DNA of 64,000 nt, taken from Curtobacterium caseinilyticum. GTDB taxonomy: Bacteria > Actinomycetota > Actinomycetes > Actinomycetales > Microbacteriaceae. Of this stretch, positions 48,851 through 60,179 are shown one piece after another. Location: the NCBI RefSeq assembly GCF_030363035.1, contig NZ_JAUCMN010000005.1:1-64000 (forward strand), given 5' to 3'. The notes under the pieces are model-generated. The model saw nothing but the letters and a program-made list of their open reading frames with translations, was not told the DNA's origin and ran no database searches. The stretch's first letter is position 1. Each line of letters starts with the position of its first letter. The translations under genes and the position numbers were made by a program.

Positions 48851-49504
48851 ATGGCGAACTCAACCAAGACCGTCAAGGGCCTCCTCGGCAAGAAGCTCGG
48901 GATGACCCAGGTGTGGGACGAGGACAACAAGTTCATCCCCGTCACCGTGATCGAGGTCGGCCCGAACGTGGTCACCCAGATCCGCAACGTCGAGCGCGAC
49001 GGCTACGAGGCGATCCAGATCGCCGCCGGCGCCATCGACCCGCGCAAGGTGAACAAGCCGGCCGCCGGCCACTTCGAGGCTGCCGGTGTGACCCCGCGTC
49101 GCACCCTCACCGAGATCCGCACCAACGACTCCGCCGAGTACACGCTCGGCCAGGAGCTCACCGTCGACACCTTCGAGGCCGGCCAGAAGGTCGACGTCGT
49201 CGGGACGTCGAAGGGCAAGGGCTTCGCCGGTGTCATGAAGCGCCACGGCTTCGCCGGTGTCTCCGCTTCGCACGGTGCGCACCGCAACCACCGCAAGCCC
49301 GGTTCGATCGGTGCTTCGTCGACCCCGTCGCGCGTCTTCAAGGGCATGCGCATGGCTGGTCGCATGGGTGGCGAGCGCGTGACCGTCCTCAACCTCACGG
49401 TGCACGCCGTCGACGCCGAGAAGGGTCTGCTGCTCGTCAAGGGCGCCGTCCCCGGTGCGCGCGGTCGCTCCGTCTTCGTCCGCACCGCCGTGAAGGGTAA
49501 GTGA
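48851..49504 (+). CDS. rplC: 50S ribosomal protein L3
   Basis: This 217-residue early-assembly protein contacts the peptidyl-transferase centre. It has [42 protein letters not shown] and [23 protein letters not shown], where the W/R loop and Gln/methylation region lie. AAGGGGGA precedes the ATG. Only 2 bp separate its stop from the rplD start. Confidence 0.97.
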   Translation: MANSTKTVKGLLGKKLGMTQVWDEDNKFIPVTVIEVGPNVVTQIRNVERDGYEAIQIAAGAIDPRKVNKPAAGHFEAAGVTPRRTLTEIRTNDSAEYTLGQELTVDTFEAGQKVDVVGTSKGKGFAGVMKRHGFAGVSASHGAHRNHRKPGSIGASSTPSRVFKGMRMAGRMGGERVTVLNLTVHAVDAEKGLLLVKGAVPGARGRSVFVRTAVKGK

Positions 49505-49506
49505 TC

Positions 49507-50166
49507 ATGGCCACCGAGACCGCAACCACGATCGACGTCCTCGACGCGACCGGAGCCGTCGCCGGCAGCATCGAGCTGCCCGCCGAGCTCTTCGACGTCG
49601 AGACCAACGTCCCGCTGATCCACCAGGTCGTCACCGCGCAGCTCGCCGCCGCGCGTCAGGGCACCCACAAGACCAAGAACCGCGGCGAGGTCCGCGGCGC
49701 CGGTCGCAAGCCGTTCAAGCAGAAGGGCACCGGCCGCTCCCGTCAGGGTTCGGTCCGCGCTCCGGAGCACACCGGCGGTGGCGTCGTCCACGGACCGACC
49801 CCGCGCGACTACTCGCAGCGCACCCCGAAGAAGATGATCGCCGCTGCTCTGCTCGGCTCGCTCTCGGACCGCGCCCGCGGTGGCCGCATCGCCGCCGTCG
49901 AGTCCTTCGTCCCGGCTGAACTGCCGTCGACGAAGACCGCTCGCACGCTCATCGAGAAGGTCGCGCCCGTCAAGAACGTGCTCGTCGTGCTCGAGTCGGA
50001 CGACGAGCTCACGCTCAAGTCGGTCCGGAACCTGGCGAACGTCCACGCGCTCTCGTACGGCCAGCTCAACGCCTACGACGTGCTCAAGGCCGACGCCCTC
50101 GTCTTCAGCAAGAGCGCACTCGACGCCTTCATCGCGTCGAAGACCGCGAAGGAGATCTCCGCATGA
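49507..50166 (+). CDS. rplD: 50S ribosomal protein L4
   Basis: This 219-residue protein lines the exit tunnel. The tunnel loop [25 protein letters not shown] is intact, so macrolide-resistance changes are not seen. The ATG at 49507 was preferred over a GTG two codons earlier. In proteobacteria L4 also represses the S10 operon. Its stop overlaps rplW by 4 bp. Confidence 0.96.
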   Translation: MATETATTIDVLDATGAVAGSIELPAELFDVETNVPLIHQVVTAQLAAARQGTHKTKNRGEVRGAGRKPFKQKGTGRSRQGSVRAPEHTGGGVVHGPTPRDYSQRTPKKMIAAALLGSLSDRARGGRIAAVESFVPAELPSTKTARTLIEKVAPVKNVLVVLESDDELTLKSVRNLANVHALSYGQLNAYDVLKADALVFSKSALDAFIASKTAKEISA

Positions 50167-50462
50167 GCGGCTTCAACAAGGACCCGCGCGACATCATCAT
50201 CTCGCCGGTCGTCTCGGAGAAGAGCTACGGCCTGATCGACCAGGGCAAGTACACGTTCATCGTGGACCCCCGTTCGAACAAGACCGAGATCAAGCTCGCC
50301 ATCGAGAAGATCTTCGACGTCAAGGTCGCGAGCATCAACACGCTGAACCGCCCGGGCAAGACCCGTCGCACGCGTTTCGGCATGGGCAAGCGCAAGGACA
50401 CCAAGCGCGCCATCGTGACGCTCAAGTCCGGTTCGATCGACATCTTCACGGCTGTCGGCTGA
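50163..50462 (+). CDS. rplW: 50S ribosomal protein L23
   Basis: This 99-residue protein forms the docking site for trigger factor and SRP at the tunnel exit. It has [26 protein letters not shown] and [29 protein letters not shown]. It starts within the rplD stop and is followed by rplB after 18 bp. Confidence 0.96.
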   Translation: MSGFNKDPRDIIISPVVSEKSYGLIDQGKYTFIVDPRSNKTEIKLAIEKIFDVKVASINTLNRPGKTRRTRFGMGKRKDTKRAIVTLKSGSIDIFTAVG

Positions 50463-50480
50463 GGACCAGAGGGATAAATC

Positions 50481-51320
<840 letters not shown>

Positions 51321-51331
51321 GAGTTCAGAAG

Positions 51332-51613
51332 ATGCCACGCAGTCTGAAGAAGGGCCCCTTCGTCGACGAGCACCTGCTCCGCAAGGTCGTCACGCAGAAC
51401 GAGGCCAACACCAAGAACGTGATCCGCACCTGGTCGCGTCGCTCGATGATCGTCCCGAACATGCTCGGGCACACGATCGCCGTGCACGACGGCCGCAAGC
51501 ACATCCCGGTGTTCGTCACCGAGTCGATGGTCGGTCACAAGCTCGGCGAGTTCGCGCCGACCCGCACCTTCCGTGGTCACGTGAAGGACGACAAGAAGGG
51601 CCGTCGCCGCTAA
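51332..51613 (+). CDS. rpsS: 30S ribosomal protein S19
   Basis: This 93-residue head protein has [49 protein letters not shown] and [20 protein letters not shown] precedes the ATG. It lies between rplB and rplV in the standard order. Confidence 0.97.
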   Translation: MPRSLKKGPFVDEHLLRKVVTQNEANTKNVIRTWSRRSMIVPNMLGHTIAVHDGRKHIPVFVTESMVGHKLGEFAPTRTFRGHVKDDKKGRRR

Positions 51614-51638
51614 CGCGGGGACGAAGAGGAGGAACGAA

Positions 51639-52031
51639 ATGGTGGAGTCGATCGCACGCGTGCGACACATCCGCGTCACGCCTCAGAAGGCCCGTCGCGT
51701 CATCGAGCTGATCCGCGGCAAGCAGGCCCACGAGGCCCTCGCCATCCTGAAGTTCGCCCCGCAGGCCGCTTCGGAGCCCGTGTACAAGCTGGTCGCCTCG
51801 GCGATCGCGAACGCACGGGTCAAGGCGGACTCGACGAACAGCTTCCTCGACGAGCGCGACCTCTACGTGAGCCGCGTCTTCGTCGACGAGGGCACGACCC
51901 TGAAGCGGTTCCAGCCGCGCGCCCAGGGCCGGGCCTTCCGCATCAACAAGCGCACCAGCCACATCACGGTCGTCCTCGCGACGCCGGACGAGGCCGAGGC
52001 TGCCGCGACGAGCAAGAAGGCGAGCAACTAA
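51639..52031 (+). CDS. rplV: 50S ribosomal protein L22
   Basis: This 130-residue tunnel protein has [23 protein letters not shown] and the beta-hairpin loop [22 protein letters not shown], intact with no deletion in the macrolide-sensitive hairpin. It ends with an Ala/Lys tail, and its stop overlaps rpsC by one base (TAATG). Confidence 0.97.
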   Translation: MVESIARVRHIRVTPQKARRVIELIRGKQAHEALAILKFAPQAASEPVYKLVASAIANARVKADSTNSFLDERDLYVSRVFVDEGTTLKRFQPRAQGRAFRINKRTSHITVVLATPDEAEAAATSKKASN

Positions 52032-52828
52032 TGGGCCAGAAGGTCAACCCGTACGGCTTCCGTCTCGGGATCACGACGGACCACGTCTCGCACTGGTTCA
52101 CCGACAGCACGAAGGCCGGTCAGCGCTACGCCGACTACGTGGCCGAGGACATCAAGGTGCGCGAGTACCTGAAGAAGACCCTCGACCGCGCCGGTGTCGC
52201 CCGCATCGAGCTCGAGCGCACCCGTGACCGTGTCCGCGTGGACATCCACACGGCGCGTCCGGGCATCGTCATCGGTCGCCGTGGCGCCGAGGCGGAGCGC
52301 GTCCGCGGCGAGCTCGAGAAGCTCACCAAGAAGCAGATCCAGCTCAACATCCTCGAGGTCAAGAACCCCGAGACCGAGGCCCAGCTCGTCGCGCAGGGCA
52401 TCGCCGAGCAGCTCTCCGCCCGTGTCGCGTTCCGTCGCGCCATGCGCAAGGGCCTGCAGGGTGCACAGCGCGCCGGTGCCAAGGGTGTCCGCATCCAGGT
52501 GTCGGGTCGTCTCGGCGGCGCCGAGATGTCGCGCTCGGAGTTCTACCGCGAGGGCCGTGTGCCCCTGCACACGCTCCGCGCGAACATCGACTACGGCTTC
52601 TACGAGGCTCGGACCACCTTCGGCCGCATCGGCGTGAAGGTCTGGATCTACAAGGGCGACATCACGAACAAGGAGCTCGCTCGCGAGCAGGCGAACCAGC
52701 GTTCGTCGCGCCCGGAGCGTCGTGGCGGCCCCCGTGGCGAGCGCGGCGACCGTCGTGGCGGCGACCGTGGCGGCCGTCAGCAGCAGGCCCCGCAGGACGC
52801 GCCGGCCGGCGCAGGAGTTGAGGCGTAA
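52031..52828 (+). CDS. rpsC: 30S ribosomal protein S3
   Basis: This 265-residue protein at the mRNA entrance has the KH domain ([24 protein letters not shown]) and C-terminal S3 domain ([36 protein letters not shown]). The last 45 residues are an Arg/Gly-rich tail ([18 protein letters not shown]) that is longer than in E. coli (233 residues). It overlaps rplV by one base. Confidence 0.97.
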   Translation: MGQKVNPYGFRLGITTDHVSHWFTDSTKAGQRYADYVAEDIKVREYLKKTLDRAGVARIELERTRDRVRVDIHTARPGIVIGRRGAEAERVRGELEKLTKKQIQLNILEVKNPETEAQLVAQGIAEQLSARVAFRRAMRKGLQGAQRAGAKGVRIQVSGRLGGAEMSRSEFYREGRVPLHTLRANIDYGFYEARTTFGRIGVKVWIYKGDITNKELAREQANQRSSRPERRGGPRGERGDRRGGDRGGRQQQAPQDAPAGAGVEA

Positions 52829-52830
52829 CC

Positions 52831-53250
52831 ATGCTTATTCCCCGTCGAGTCAAGCACCGCAAGCAGCACCACCCGAAGCGTTCGGGCCAGGCCACCGGTG
52901 GCACCAAGGTGTCTTTCGGTGACTACGGCATCCAGGCGCTGACCCCCGCCTACGTGACCAACCGTCAGATCGAGTCCGCTCGTATCGCCATGACGCGTCA
53001 CATCAAGCGTGGCGGCAAGGTGTGGATCAACATCTACCCGGACCGTCCGCTCACGAAGAAGCCGGCTGAGACCCGCATGGGTTCCGGTAAGGGCTCGCCC
53101 GAGTGGTGGGTCGCCAACGTCAAGCCGGGCCGTGTGCTCTTCGAGCTCTCCGGCGTCAACGAGGACATCGCCCGCGAGGCGCTGACCCGTGCAATCCACA
53201 AGCTGCCCCTCAAGGCACGCATCATCAAGCGCGAGGAGGGCGACGCGTAA
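52831..53250 (+). CDS. rplP: 50S ribosomal protein L16
   Basis: This 139-residue protein binds near the A-site tRNA. It has [50 protein letters not shown]. The Arg of the PDRPLT loop, which is hydroxylated in some bacteria, is present. Its stop shares one base with the rpmC start. Confidence 0.97.
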   Translation: MLIPRRVKHRKQHHPKRSGQATGGTKVSFGDYGIQALTPAYVTNRQIESARIAMTRHIKRGGKVWINIYPDRPLTKKPAETRMGSGKGSPEWWVANVKPGRVLFELSGVNEDIAREALTRAIHKLPLKARIIKREEGDA

Positions 53251-53567
53251 TGGCGATCGGTTCCAAGGAGCTCCGTCCCACGGAGCTCGACACGTTCGAG
53301 AACGAGCGTCTCGCTGACGAGCTGAAGAAGGCCAAGGAGGAACTCTTCAACCTCCGCTTCCAGTCGGCCACCGGCCAGCTGGAGAGCCACGGTCGTCTCC
53401 GTGCCGTCAAGCGCGACATCGCACGCATCTACACCGTCCTCCGCGAGCGCGAGCTCGGCATCCGTGCCACCCCCGCGCCCGTCGAGACCGCCACCAAGGC
53501 CAAGAAGACGAAGAAGGCTGACAAGCCGGCCGAGTCGACCGAGGCCGCTACCGCCGAGGAGAACTGA
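53250..53567 (+). CDS. rpmC: 50S ribosomal protein L29 with C-terminal extension
   Basis: This 105-residue protein has the L29 coiled hairpin in the first 65 residues ([54 protein letters not shown]). About 40 further residues are Lys/Ala/Thr/Glu-rich and absent from most L29 proteins. It starts by a TAATG overlap with rplP and ends by a TGATG overlap with rpsQ. Confidence 0.95.
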   Translation: MAIGSKELRPTELDTFENERLADELKKAKEELFNLRFQSATGQLESHGRLRAVKRDIARIYTVLRERELGIRATPAPVETATKAKKTKKADKPAESTEAATAEEN

Positions 53568-53851
53568 TGGCGAACGAAGAGAAGAACTCCGCCGCCTCGA
53601 CCCGCGGCTACCGCAAGACGCGTCGCGGCTACGTGACGAGCGACAAGATGGACAAGACCATCGTGGTCGAGGTCGAGGACCGCGTGAAGCACGCGCTCTA
53701 CGGCAAGATCATCCGCCGCACGTCCAAGGTGAAGGCCCACGACGAGCTCGGCACCGCTGGTGTCGGCGACCTCGTCGTGATCAGCGAGACCCGTCCCCTC
53801 AGCGCCTCCAAGCGCTGGCGCCTGGTCGAGATCCTCGAGAAGGCCAAGTAG
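53567..53851 (+). CDS. rpsQ: 30S ribosomal protein S17
   Basis: This 94-residue OB-fold protein has [48 protein letters not shown] and [25 protein letters not shown]. It begins within the rpmC stop, and rplN follows after 31 bp. Confidence 0.97.
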   Translation: MANEEKNSAASTRGYRKTRRGYVTSDKMDKTIVVEVEDRVKHALYGKIIRRTSKVKAHDELGTAGVGDLVVISETRPLSASKRWRLVEILEKAK

Positions 53852-53882
53852 GCCCCGGCCTGCTTCGGAATAGGAGACAGCA

Positions 53883-54251
53883 GTGATTCAGCAGGAATCC
53901 CGCCTGAAGGTCGCCGACAACACGGGTGCCAAGGAGATCTTGACCATCCGCGTGCTCGGTGGCTCGGGTCGTCGCTACGCCGGTCTCGGTGACGTGATCG
54001 TCGCCACGGTGAAGGACGCCATCCCCGGCGGCAACGTCAAGAAGGGTGACGTCGTCAAGGCGGTCATCGTTCGCACCAAGAAGGAGACCCGTCGTCAGGA
54101 CGGCTCCTACATCAAGTTCGACGAGAACGCGGCAGTGATCCTCAAGGCCGACGGCGACCCGCGCGGTACGCGCATCTTCGGTCCGGTCGGTCGCGAGCTC
54201 CGTGACAAGAAGTTCATGAAGATCATCTCGCTCGCGCCGGAGGTGCTGTAA
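53883..54251 (+). CDS. rplN: 50S ribosomal protein L14
   Basis: This 122-residue protein starts at GTG with GGAGA 6-10 nt before it. It has [37 protein letters not shown] and [13 protein letters not shown]. It lies at the S17-L14 junction typical of the S10-spc fusion. Confidence 0.97.
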   Translation: MIQQESRLKVADNTGAKEILTIRVLGGSGRRYAGLGDVIVATVKDAIPGGNVKKGDVVKAVIVRTKKETRRQDGSYIKFDENAAVILKADGDPRGTRIFGPVGRELRDKKFMKIISLAPEVL

Positions 54252-54254
54252 GCC

Positions 54255-54614
54255 ATGGCGAACATCAAGAAGGGTGACCTCGTCCAGGTCATCACGGGCG
54301 CCAAGCAGGAGCGTGGCGGCGACCGTGGCAAGCAGGGCAAGGTCATCGAGGTCCTCAAGGACAAGAACCGGGTCGTCGTCGAGGGCGTGAACTTCGTCAC
54401 GAAGCACGTCCGCGTCGGCCAGACGCAGCGCGGTTCGAAGACCGGTGGCATCGAGCAGCACGAGGCTCCGATCCACGTCTCGAACGTCGCCATCGTCGAC
54501 CCGAAGACCAAGAAGCCGACCCGCGTCGGTTTCCGCAACGAAGAGGTGGAGAAGGACGGCGTCAAGAAGACCGTCCGCGTCCGCTACGCCAAGAAGTCGG
54601 GTGAGAAGCTCTGA
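54255..54614 (+). CDS. rplX: 50S ribosomal protein L24
   Basis: This 119-residue assembly-initiator protein has a KOW motif ([31 protein letters not shown]) followed by [37 protein letters not shown]. It starts 3 bp after rplN and overlaps rplE by one base (TGATG). Confidence 0.97.
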   Translation: MANIKKGDLVQVITGAKQERGGDRGKQGKVIEVLKDKNRVVVEGVNFVTKHVRVGQTQRGSKTGGIEQHEAPIHVSNVAIVDPKTKKPTRVGFRNEEVEKDGVKKTVRVRYAKKSGEKL

Positions 54615-55204
54615 TGACCGACACGACTGCCGCGCCGGCGACCAAGGTCGAGCCGCGCCTCAAGCAGAAGTACAAGAACGAGATCAAGGCCGCTCTCACC
54701 GAGCAGTTCGGCTACGCGAACGTCAACCAGGTCCCCGGCCTGGTCAAGGTCGTCGTGAACACCGGCGTCGGTGAGGCCGCTCGCGACTCGAAGATCATCG
54801 ACGGGGCCGTCAAGGACCTCACGGCGATCACGGGTCAGAAGCCGGTCGTCACGAAGGCCCGCAAGTCCATCGCGCAGTTCAAGCTGCGTGAGGGCCAGGC
54901 CATCGGCGCGCACGTCACCCTCCGCGGTGACCGCGCGTGGGAGTTCATCGACCGCCTCGTCACCCTCGCACTGCCCCGCATCCGCGACTTCCGCGGTCTC
55001 AGCGACAAGCAGTTCGACGGGAACGGCAACTACACGTTCGGTCTCACGGAGCAGTCGATGTTCCACGAGATCGACCAGGACCGCATCGACCGCGTGCGTG
55101 GCTTCGACATCACCGTCGTGACCACCGCGAAGACGGACGACGAGGGCCGCGCGCTGCTCCGCCAGCTCGGCTTCCCGTTCCGTTCGGCCGACCAGACGGT
55201 CTAA
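54614..55204 (+). CDS. rplE: 50S ribosomal protein L5
   Basis: This 196-residue protein binds 5S rRNA and P-site tRNA. It has [60 protein letters not shown] and [26 protein letters not shown]. The downstream gap contains a hairpin where rpsN sits in most actinobacteria. Confidence 0.97.
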   Translation: MTDTTAAPATKVEPRLKQKYKNEIKAALTEQFGYANVNQVPGLVKVVVNTGVGEAARDSKIIDGAVKDLTAITGQKPVVTKARKSIAQFKLREGQAIGAHVTLRGDRAWEFIDRLVTLALPRIRDFRGLSDKQFDGNGNYTFGLTEQSMFHEIDQDRIDRVRGFDITVVTTAKTDDEGRALLRQLGFPFRSADQTV

Positions 55205-55218
55205 GCTAGTCCGGGCGT

Positions 55219-55252
55219 TGCGGGCCGGAGGATTCACGTCCTCCGGCCCGCA
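55219..55252 (+). terminator. hairpin between rplE and rpsH
   Basis: A perfect 14-bp stem with a 6-nt loop lies in the 179-bp gap. It could be an attenuator. No promoter consensus is obvious after it. Confidence 0.65.
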
Positions 55253-55383
55253 CGCGCGAACACCGGTCGTCGGCATCAGCCGTCGGCCTCCAGGTCTCCG
55301 GGATCCGCTCGGAGACCACCCGATCGCTCAGGTCGGCATTCGTGGAACGGGTGTCGAAACCAGGCGAAGAATGGACGACCATC

Positions 55384-55782
55384 ATGACGATGACCGATCC
55401 GGTCGCAGACATGCTGACCAGATTGCGGAACGCGAACTCGGCGCACCACGACGCCGTCTCGCTGCCCAGCTCCAAGCTGAAGAAGAACATCGCCGACATC
55501 CTCAAGCGCGAGGGGTACATCAGCGAGTGGAAGATCGAGGACGCCCGCGTCGGGCAGACCCTCACGATCGACCTGAAGTACGGCCCCGAGCGCGAGCGTT
55601 CGATCGCCGGCATCAAGCGCGTCTCGAAGCCCGGTCTCCGGGTCTACGCGAAGTCGACGGAGATCCCCCAGGTCCTCGGTGGCCTCGGCGTGGCGATCCT
55701 CTCGACCTCGTCGGGACTGCTCACCGACCGTGAAGCCGAGCAGAAGGGCGTGGGTGGGGAAGTCCTCGCCTACGTGTGGTGA
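55384..55782 (+). CDS. rpsH: 30S ribosomal protein S8
   Basis: This 132-residue protein has [40 protein letters not shown] and a C-terminal [29 protein letters not shown] at 55384 was chosen from family length; an in-frame ATG 42 bp earlier has no support. In proteobacteria S8 represses the spc operon. Confidence 0.96.
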   Translation: MTMTDPVADMLTRLRNANSAHHDAVSLPSSKLKKNIADILKREGYISEWKIEDARVGQTLTIDLKYGPERERSIAGIKRVSKPGLRVYAKSTEIPQVLGGLGVAILSTSSGLLTDREAEQKGVGGEVLAYVW

Positions 55783-55788
55783 CCGACA

Positions 55789-56325
55789 ATGTCTCGTATC
55801 GGACGTCTTCCCATCGACATCCCCGCAGGCGTGACCGTCTCCGTTGACGGCCAGGCCGTCGCGGTCAAGGGCCCGAAGGGCGAGCTCACCCTCGTCGTCG
55901 CGGAGCCCATCCAGGCCAAGGTCGAGGAGAACCAGGTCCTCGTCACCCGCCCGGACGACGAGCGCGAGTCCCGTGCCCTGCACGGCCTGACCCGCACCCT
56001 CATCGCGAACAACATCGTCGGCGTGACCCAGGGCTACTCCAAGGGCCTCGAGGTCGTCGGCACCGGTTACCGCGTGCAGGCCAAGGGCAGCAACGTCGAG
56101 TTCGCGCTCGGCTACTCCCACCCCATCACGGTCGAGCCGCCGGCGGGCATCAGCTTCGCCGTCGAGGGCAACAACAAGCTCACCGTGTCGGGCATCGACA
56201 AGCAGGCCGTCGGCGAGGTGGCTGCCAACATCCGCAAGCTGCGCAAGCCCGAGCCCTACAAGGGCAAGGGTGTCCGCTACGCGGGCGAGATCGTGCGCCG
56301 CAAGGCCGGAAAGTCAGGTAAGTGA
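55789..56325 (+). CDS. rplF: 50S ribosomal protein L6
   Basis: This 178-residue two-domain protein has [44 protein letters not shown] and [33 protein letters not shown]. It follows rpsH after 6 bp and ends 2 bp before the rplR start. Confidence 0.97.
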   Translation: MSRIGRLPIDIPAGVTVSVDGQAVAVKGPKGELTLVVAEPIQAKVEENQVLVTRPDDERESRALHGLTRTLIANNIVGVTQGYSKGLEVVGTGYRVQAKGSNVEFALGYSHPITVEPPAGISFAVEGNNKLTVSGIDKQAVGEVAANIRKLRKPEPYKGKGVRYAGEIVRRKAGKSGK

Positions 56326-56327
56326 TC

Positions 56328-56699
56328 ATGGCTCTCGGTATCCGAGGAAAGAGCAAGTCGGCCGCCAAGGCGCGCCGTCACAACCGTCTCCGCAAGAAGA
56401 TCACCGGCACCGAGGCGCGTCCGCGTCTCGCTGTCACCCGGTCGTCGCGTCACGTGTTCGTCCAGGTCATCGACGACGCGAAGGGCCACACGCTGGCCAG
56501 CGCCTCGACGATGGAGGCCGACCTCCGTTCGTTCGACGGCGACAAGACGGCCAAGGCCCGTCGCGTCGGCGAGCTCCTCGCCGAGCGTGCGAAGGCCGCC
56601 GGCGTCGAGGCCGTGGTCTTCGACCGCGGTGGTAGCAAGTACGCCGGTCGCGTCGCCGCGATCGCCGATGGTGCCCGTGAAGGAGGGCTGAACCTGTGA
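56328..56699 (+). CDS. rplR: 50S ribosomal protein L18
   Basis: This 123-residue 5S rRNA-binding protein has [42 protein letters not shown] and [26 protein letters not shown]. The ATG at 56328 fits family length better than a GTG two codons earlier. Its stop overlaps rpsE by 4 bp. Confidence 0.96.
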   Translation: MALGIRGKSKSAAKARRHNRLRKKITGTEARPRLAVTRSSRHVFVQVIDDAKGHTLASASTMEADLRSFDGDKTAKARRVGELLAERAKAAGVEAVVFDRGGSKYAGRVAAIADGAREGGLNL

Positions 56700-57469
56700 G
56701 CGACATCGCGAACAACAACGAAGCGGCCGAGACCGAGACCGCTGCTGCGACGGAGACCGTCGCCAAGGCTGCGGCCGGCAAGGAAGCGGAAGCCCCTGCC
56801 GTCGCCGAGCGCCCGGTCGAGACCGCTGCCGGCTCCGCGTCGAACAACCGCGACAACGCCGACCAGCGCGGCCGTCGTGGCGGCGGTCGTGACCGCCAGC
56901 AGGGTCGTGACCGCAACAACCGCGGTGGCGACAGCCAGTTCCTCGAGCGCGTGGTGACCATCAACCGCGTCTCGAAGGTCGTCAAGGGTGGTCGTCGCTT
57001 CAGCTTCACCGCGCTCGTCGTCGTCGGTGACGGCAACGGCCTCGTCGGTGTCGGCTACGGCAAGGCGAAGGAAGTCCCCACCGCGATCTCGAAGGGCGTC
57101 GAGGAGGCGAAGAAGAACTTCTTCCGCGTCCCCCGCGTCGGCAACACCATCCCGCACCCGGTGCAGGGTGAGGCCGCTGCCGGTGTCGTCCTGCTGCGCC
57201 CGGCCGCTGCCGGTACCGGTGTCATCGCCGGTGGTCCGGTCCGCGCCGTGCTCGAGTGCGCCGGCATCCACGACGTCCTGAGCAAGTCGCTCGGCTCGTC
57301 GAACACCATCAACATCGTGCACGCGACCGTCGAGGCGCTGCAGCAGCTCGAGGAGCCCCGCGCCGTCGCAAGCCGTCGTGGCCTCGACGTCGACCGGGTC
57401 GTCCCGGCCCGCCTGCTCCACGCCGAGGCCGCAGCACTGCGTGCCGCGACCGAGAAGGCAGGTGCGTGA
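56696..57469 (+). CDS. rpsE: 30S ribosomal protein S5 with long N-terminal extension
   Basis: This 257-residue protein has a normal S5 core from about residue 82 ([68 protein letters not shown]). The preceding 80 residues are low-complexity, first Ala/Glu/Thr-rich and then an Arg/Gly/Asn block ([20 protein letters not shown]). E. coli S5 has 167 residues. The GTG start overlaps rplR by 4 bp. Confidence 0.96.
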   Translation: MSDIANNNEAAETETAAATETVAKAAAGKEAEAPAVAERPVETAAGSASNNRDNADQRGRRGGGRDRQQGRDRNNRGGDSQFLERVVTINRVSKVVKGGRRFSFTALVVVGDGNGLVGVGYGKAKEVPTAISKGVEEAKKNFFRVPRVGNTIPHPVQGEAAAGVVLLRPAAAGTGVIAGGPVRAVLECAGIHDVLSKSLGSSNTINIVHATVEALQQLEEPRAVASRRGLDVDRVVPARLLHAEAAALRAATEKAGA

Positions 57470-57654
57470 TGGCGATGCTGAAGATCACGCAGACGAAGTC
57501 CGTTATCAGCGAGAAGCAGTACCAGCGCGACACCCTGCGCAGCCTGGGCCTCAAGCGCATCGGCCGTACGGTCCTGCGTGAGGACAACGCCCAGAACCGT
57601 GGGTACATCGCGACGGTCGCGCACCTCGTGAAGGTCGAGGAGGTCGACGCATGA
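57469..57654 (+). CDS. rpmD: 50S ribosomal protein L30
   Basis: This 61-residue protein has [51 protein letters not shown], the full L30 fold. It starts by a TGATG overlap with rpsE and ends by an ATGA overlap with rplO. Confidence 0.97.
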   Translation: MAMLKITQTKSVISEKQYQRDTLRSLGLKRIGRTVLREDNAQNRGYIATVAHLVKVEEVDA

Positions 57655-58115
57655 GCGACGAGAAGAACGAGCGCGTGCAGGTGCTGAAGCTGCACCACCT
57701 CCGCCCCGCCGCGGGCGCCAAGAAGGACCGCACCCGCGTGGGTCGCGGTGAGGGCTCGAAGGGCAAGACCGCGGGCCGTGGTACCAAGGGTCAGAAGGCT
57801 CGTTACCAGGTCAAGGTCGGCTTCGAGGGTGGGCAGATGCCGCTGCACATGCGCACCCCGAAGCTCCGCGGGTTCAAGAACCCGTTCCGTGTCGAGTACC
57901 AGGTCGTGAACCTGGACAAGATCGCGGAGCTCTACCCCAACGGTGGCGACGTCACCGTCGCGGACCTGGTCGCCAAGGGCGCCGTCCGCAAGAACGAGAA
58001 GGTCAAGGTTCTCGGTCAGGGTGACATCAGCGTGGCGCTGACGGTCTCGGTCGACAAGGTCTCGGCGTCCGCCGCCGAGAAGATCGTGGCTGCTGGCGGA
58101 ACCGTCTCCCAGTAA
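57651..58115 (+). CDS. rplO: 50S ribosomal protein L15
   Basis: This 154-residue protein has [40 protein letters not shown] and [21 protein letters not shown]. It ends the ribosomal part of the spc operon; a strong hairpin follows before secY. Confidence 0.97.
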   Translation: MSDEKNERVQVLKLHHLRPAAGAKKDRTRVGRGEGSKGKTAGRGTKGQKARYQVKVGFEGGQMPLHMRTPKLRGFKNPFRVEYQVVNLDKIAELYPNGGDVTVADLVAKGAVRKNEKVKVLGQGDISVALTVSVDKVSASAAEKIVAAGGTVSQ

Positions 58116-58122
58116 CCCCCGT

Positions 58123-58154
58123 CGGCGGCCCGTGCGTTTGCGCACGGGCCGCCG
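58123..58154 (+). terminator. hairpin between rplO and secY
   Basis: A perfect 14-bp stem with a TTTG loop begins 8 bp after the rplO stop. A TTGACA at 58166-58171 just after it could be a secY promoter -35, although no matching -10 box is found. Confidence 0.75.
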
Positions 58155-58261
58155 TTACGGTTTCCTTGACAGTGGCCGTCGTCCGTCGGCCTGGTCGGCG
58201 CTGCCGGCCGACACCGAGATGACCCCGATCGGGTCGCCGGTCCCAGAAGTTCGGAGTCCTC

Positions 58262-59584
58262 GTGTTCAGAGCGGTCGCGCGCATCATGCGCACCCCAGAT
58301 CTTCGCAAGAAGATCGGCTTCACCCTCGCGATCATCGCGCTGTTCCGTCTCGGGTCGTACATCCCCGCCCCGTTCGTCGACTACGCCGCCGTGCAGAGCT
58401 GCCTCGCCAGCGCGTCGTCCTCTGGTGGGCTCTACGACCTGATCAACCTCTTCTCCGGTGGAGCGCTGCTGAAGCTCTCCGTCTTCGCGCTCGGCATCAT
58501 GCCGTACATCACGTCGTCGATCATCGTGCAGCTGCTGCGTGTGGTCATCCCGCACTTCGACGCCCTCTACAAGGAGGGCCAGTCCGGCCAGGCGAAGCTG
58601 ACGCAGTACACGCGTTACCTCACCATCGCGCTCGGCGTGCTGCAGTCGACGACGCTGATCACCGTCGCGCGTTCCGGCGCCCTCTTCGGCACCAACGCCT
58701 CGGCCTCCTGCTCGTCGATCATCTCGAACGACAGCTGGTACGCGATCATGCTCATGGTGGTCACGCTGACCGCCGGTACCGGCCTCATCATGTGGATGGG
58801 CGAGCTCGTCACCGAGCGCGGCATCGGCAACGGCATGTCGCTGCTCATCTTCACGTCGATCGCGGCGCAGTTCCCGTCGGCGCTCTGGGCGATCGAGCAG
58901 TCGCAGTCCTTCGAGCTCTTCCTCTTCGTCATCCTCGTCGGCCTGGTGATCATGATGGCCGTGGTCTTCGTGGAGCAGTCGCAGCGGCGCATCCCCGTCC
59001 AGTACGCCAAGCGCATGGTCGGTCGTCGCACGTACGGCGGCAACAACACCTACATCCCGATCAAGGTGAACATGGCCGGCGTCGTGCCCGTCATCTTCGC
59101 CTCGTCGCTGCTGTACCTGCCGGCTCTGGTCGCGCAGTTCAACCAGCCCTCGGACGGCTCCGAGCCGGCCGCGTGGGTGACCTGGATCCAGAACAACCTG
59201 ACCTCGGGTGACAACTGGTTCTACATGGTCCTGTACTTCCTGCTCATCGTCGGGTTCACGTACTTCTACGTCGCGATCACCTTCAACCCCGAAGAGGTCG
59301 CCGACAACATGAAGAAGTACGGCGGCTTCATCCCGGGCATCCGGGCCGGTCGTCCGACGGCCGAGTACCTCGACTTCGTCCTGACCCGGGTGACGTTGCC
59401 CGGCTCGCTCTACCTCGGTCTCATCGCGCTCATCCCGCTGGCAGCACTGGCGCTGTTCGGCGCGAACCAGAACTTCCCGTTCGGCGGCGCGAGCATCCTC
59501 ATCATCGTGGGTGTCGGTCTCGAGACCGTGAAGCAGATCGACTCGCAGCTGCAGCAACGTCACTACGAAGGGCTTCTCCGTTGA
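58262..59584 (+). CDS. secY: preprotein translocase subunit SecY
   Basis: This 440-residue channel protein of the Sec translocon has ten membrane helices. The family blocks [69 protein letters not shown] and [44 protein letters not shown] are all seen, as is [12 protein letters not shown] near the C-terminus. It starts at GTG and its stop overlaps adk by 4 bp. Confidence 0.97.
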   Translation: MFRAVARIMRTPDLRKKIGFTLAIIALFRLGSYIPAPFVDYAAVQSCLASASSSGGLYDLINLFSGGALLKLSVFALGIMPYITSSIIVQLLRVVIPHFDALYKEGQSGQAKLTQYTRYLTIALGVLQSTTLITVARSGALFGTNASASCSSIISNDSWYAIMLMVVTLTAGTGLIMWMGELVTERGIGNGMSLLIFTSIAAQFPSALWAIEQSQSFELFLFVILVGLVIMMAVVFVEQSQRRIPVQYAKRMVGRRTYGGNNTYIPIKVNMAGVVPVIFASSLLYLPALVAQFNQPSDGSEPAAWVTWIQNNLTSGDNWFYMVLYFLLIVGFTYFYVAITFNPEEVADNMKKYGGFIPGIRAGRPTAEYLDFVLTRVTLPGSLYLGLIALIPLAALALFGANQNFPFGGASILIIVGVGLETVKQIDSQLQQRHYEGLLR

Positions 59585-60171
59585 GCGCACGTCTCATCAT
59601 CGTCGGACCTCCCGGAGCCGGGAAGGGCACCCAGGCCGGACGCATCGCCGAGGCCGTGGGTGTGCCCGCCATCTCGACGGGCGACATCTTCCGCAAGAAC
59701 GTCGCCGAGGGCACCCCGCTCGGCGTGCAAGCCAAGGCGATCATGGATGCCGGCGAGTACGTGCCGGACGAGCTGACGAACGAGCTCGTGAAGTCCCGTC
59801 TGGCCGAGGCCGACGCCGAGCAGGGCTTCCTGCTCGACGGCTACCCGCGCACCGTGGGCCAGGTCGCGTACCTGGACGCGCTCCTCGCCGAGCAGGGCAC
59901 CGCGGTCGACGCGGTGGTCCAGCTCGTCGCCGACCAGGACGCGCTGGTCGCGCGCCTGCTGAAGCGCGCCGAGGAGCAGGGCCGGACCGACGACAACGAG
60001 GAGACCATCCGTCGTCGCCAGGAGGTCTACACCGAGCAGACCGCACCGATCGTCGCGGCCTACGCCGAGCGTGGTCTGGTGCTCGACATCGACGGCCTCG
60101 GTGGCATCGACGAGGTGGGGGACCGCATCCAGGCGGCCCTGGCCGCGCGCGGGATCACCGCGGGCGTCTGA
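59581..60171 (+). CDS. adk: adenylate kinase
   Basis: This 196-residue enzyme converts AMP and ATP to two ADP. The P-loop GPPGAGKGT is at residues 9-17; the AMP-site block [11 protein letters not shown] and the DGYPRT motif are present. A short LID without zinc cysteines makes it the actinobacterial short type. The start is TTG at 59581, coupled to secY. Confidence 0.96.
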   Translation: MSARLIIVGPPGAGKGTQAGRIAEAVGVPAISTGDIFRKNVAEGTPLGVQAKAIMDAGEYVPDELTNELVKSRLAEADAEQGFLLDGYPRTVGQVAYLDALLAEQGTAVDAVVQLVADQDALVARLLKRAEEQGRTDDNEETIRRRQEVYTEQTAPIVAAYAERGLVLDIDGLGGIDEVGDRIQAALAARGITAGV

Positions 60172-60179
60172 GCCCCGTC

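Noticed and set aside
55205..55383. Possible short rpsN gene
   Set aside because: No frame in the gap encodes the S14 zinc motif, and the space is shorter than the gene.
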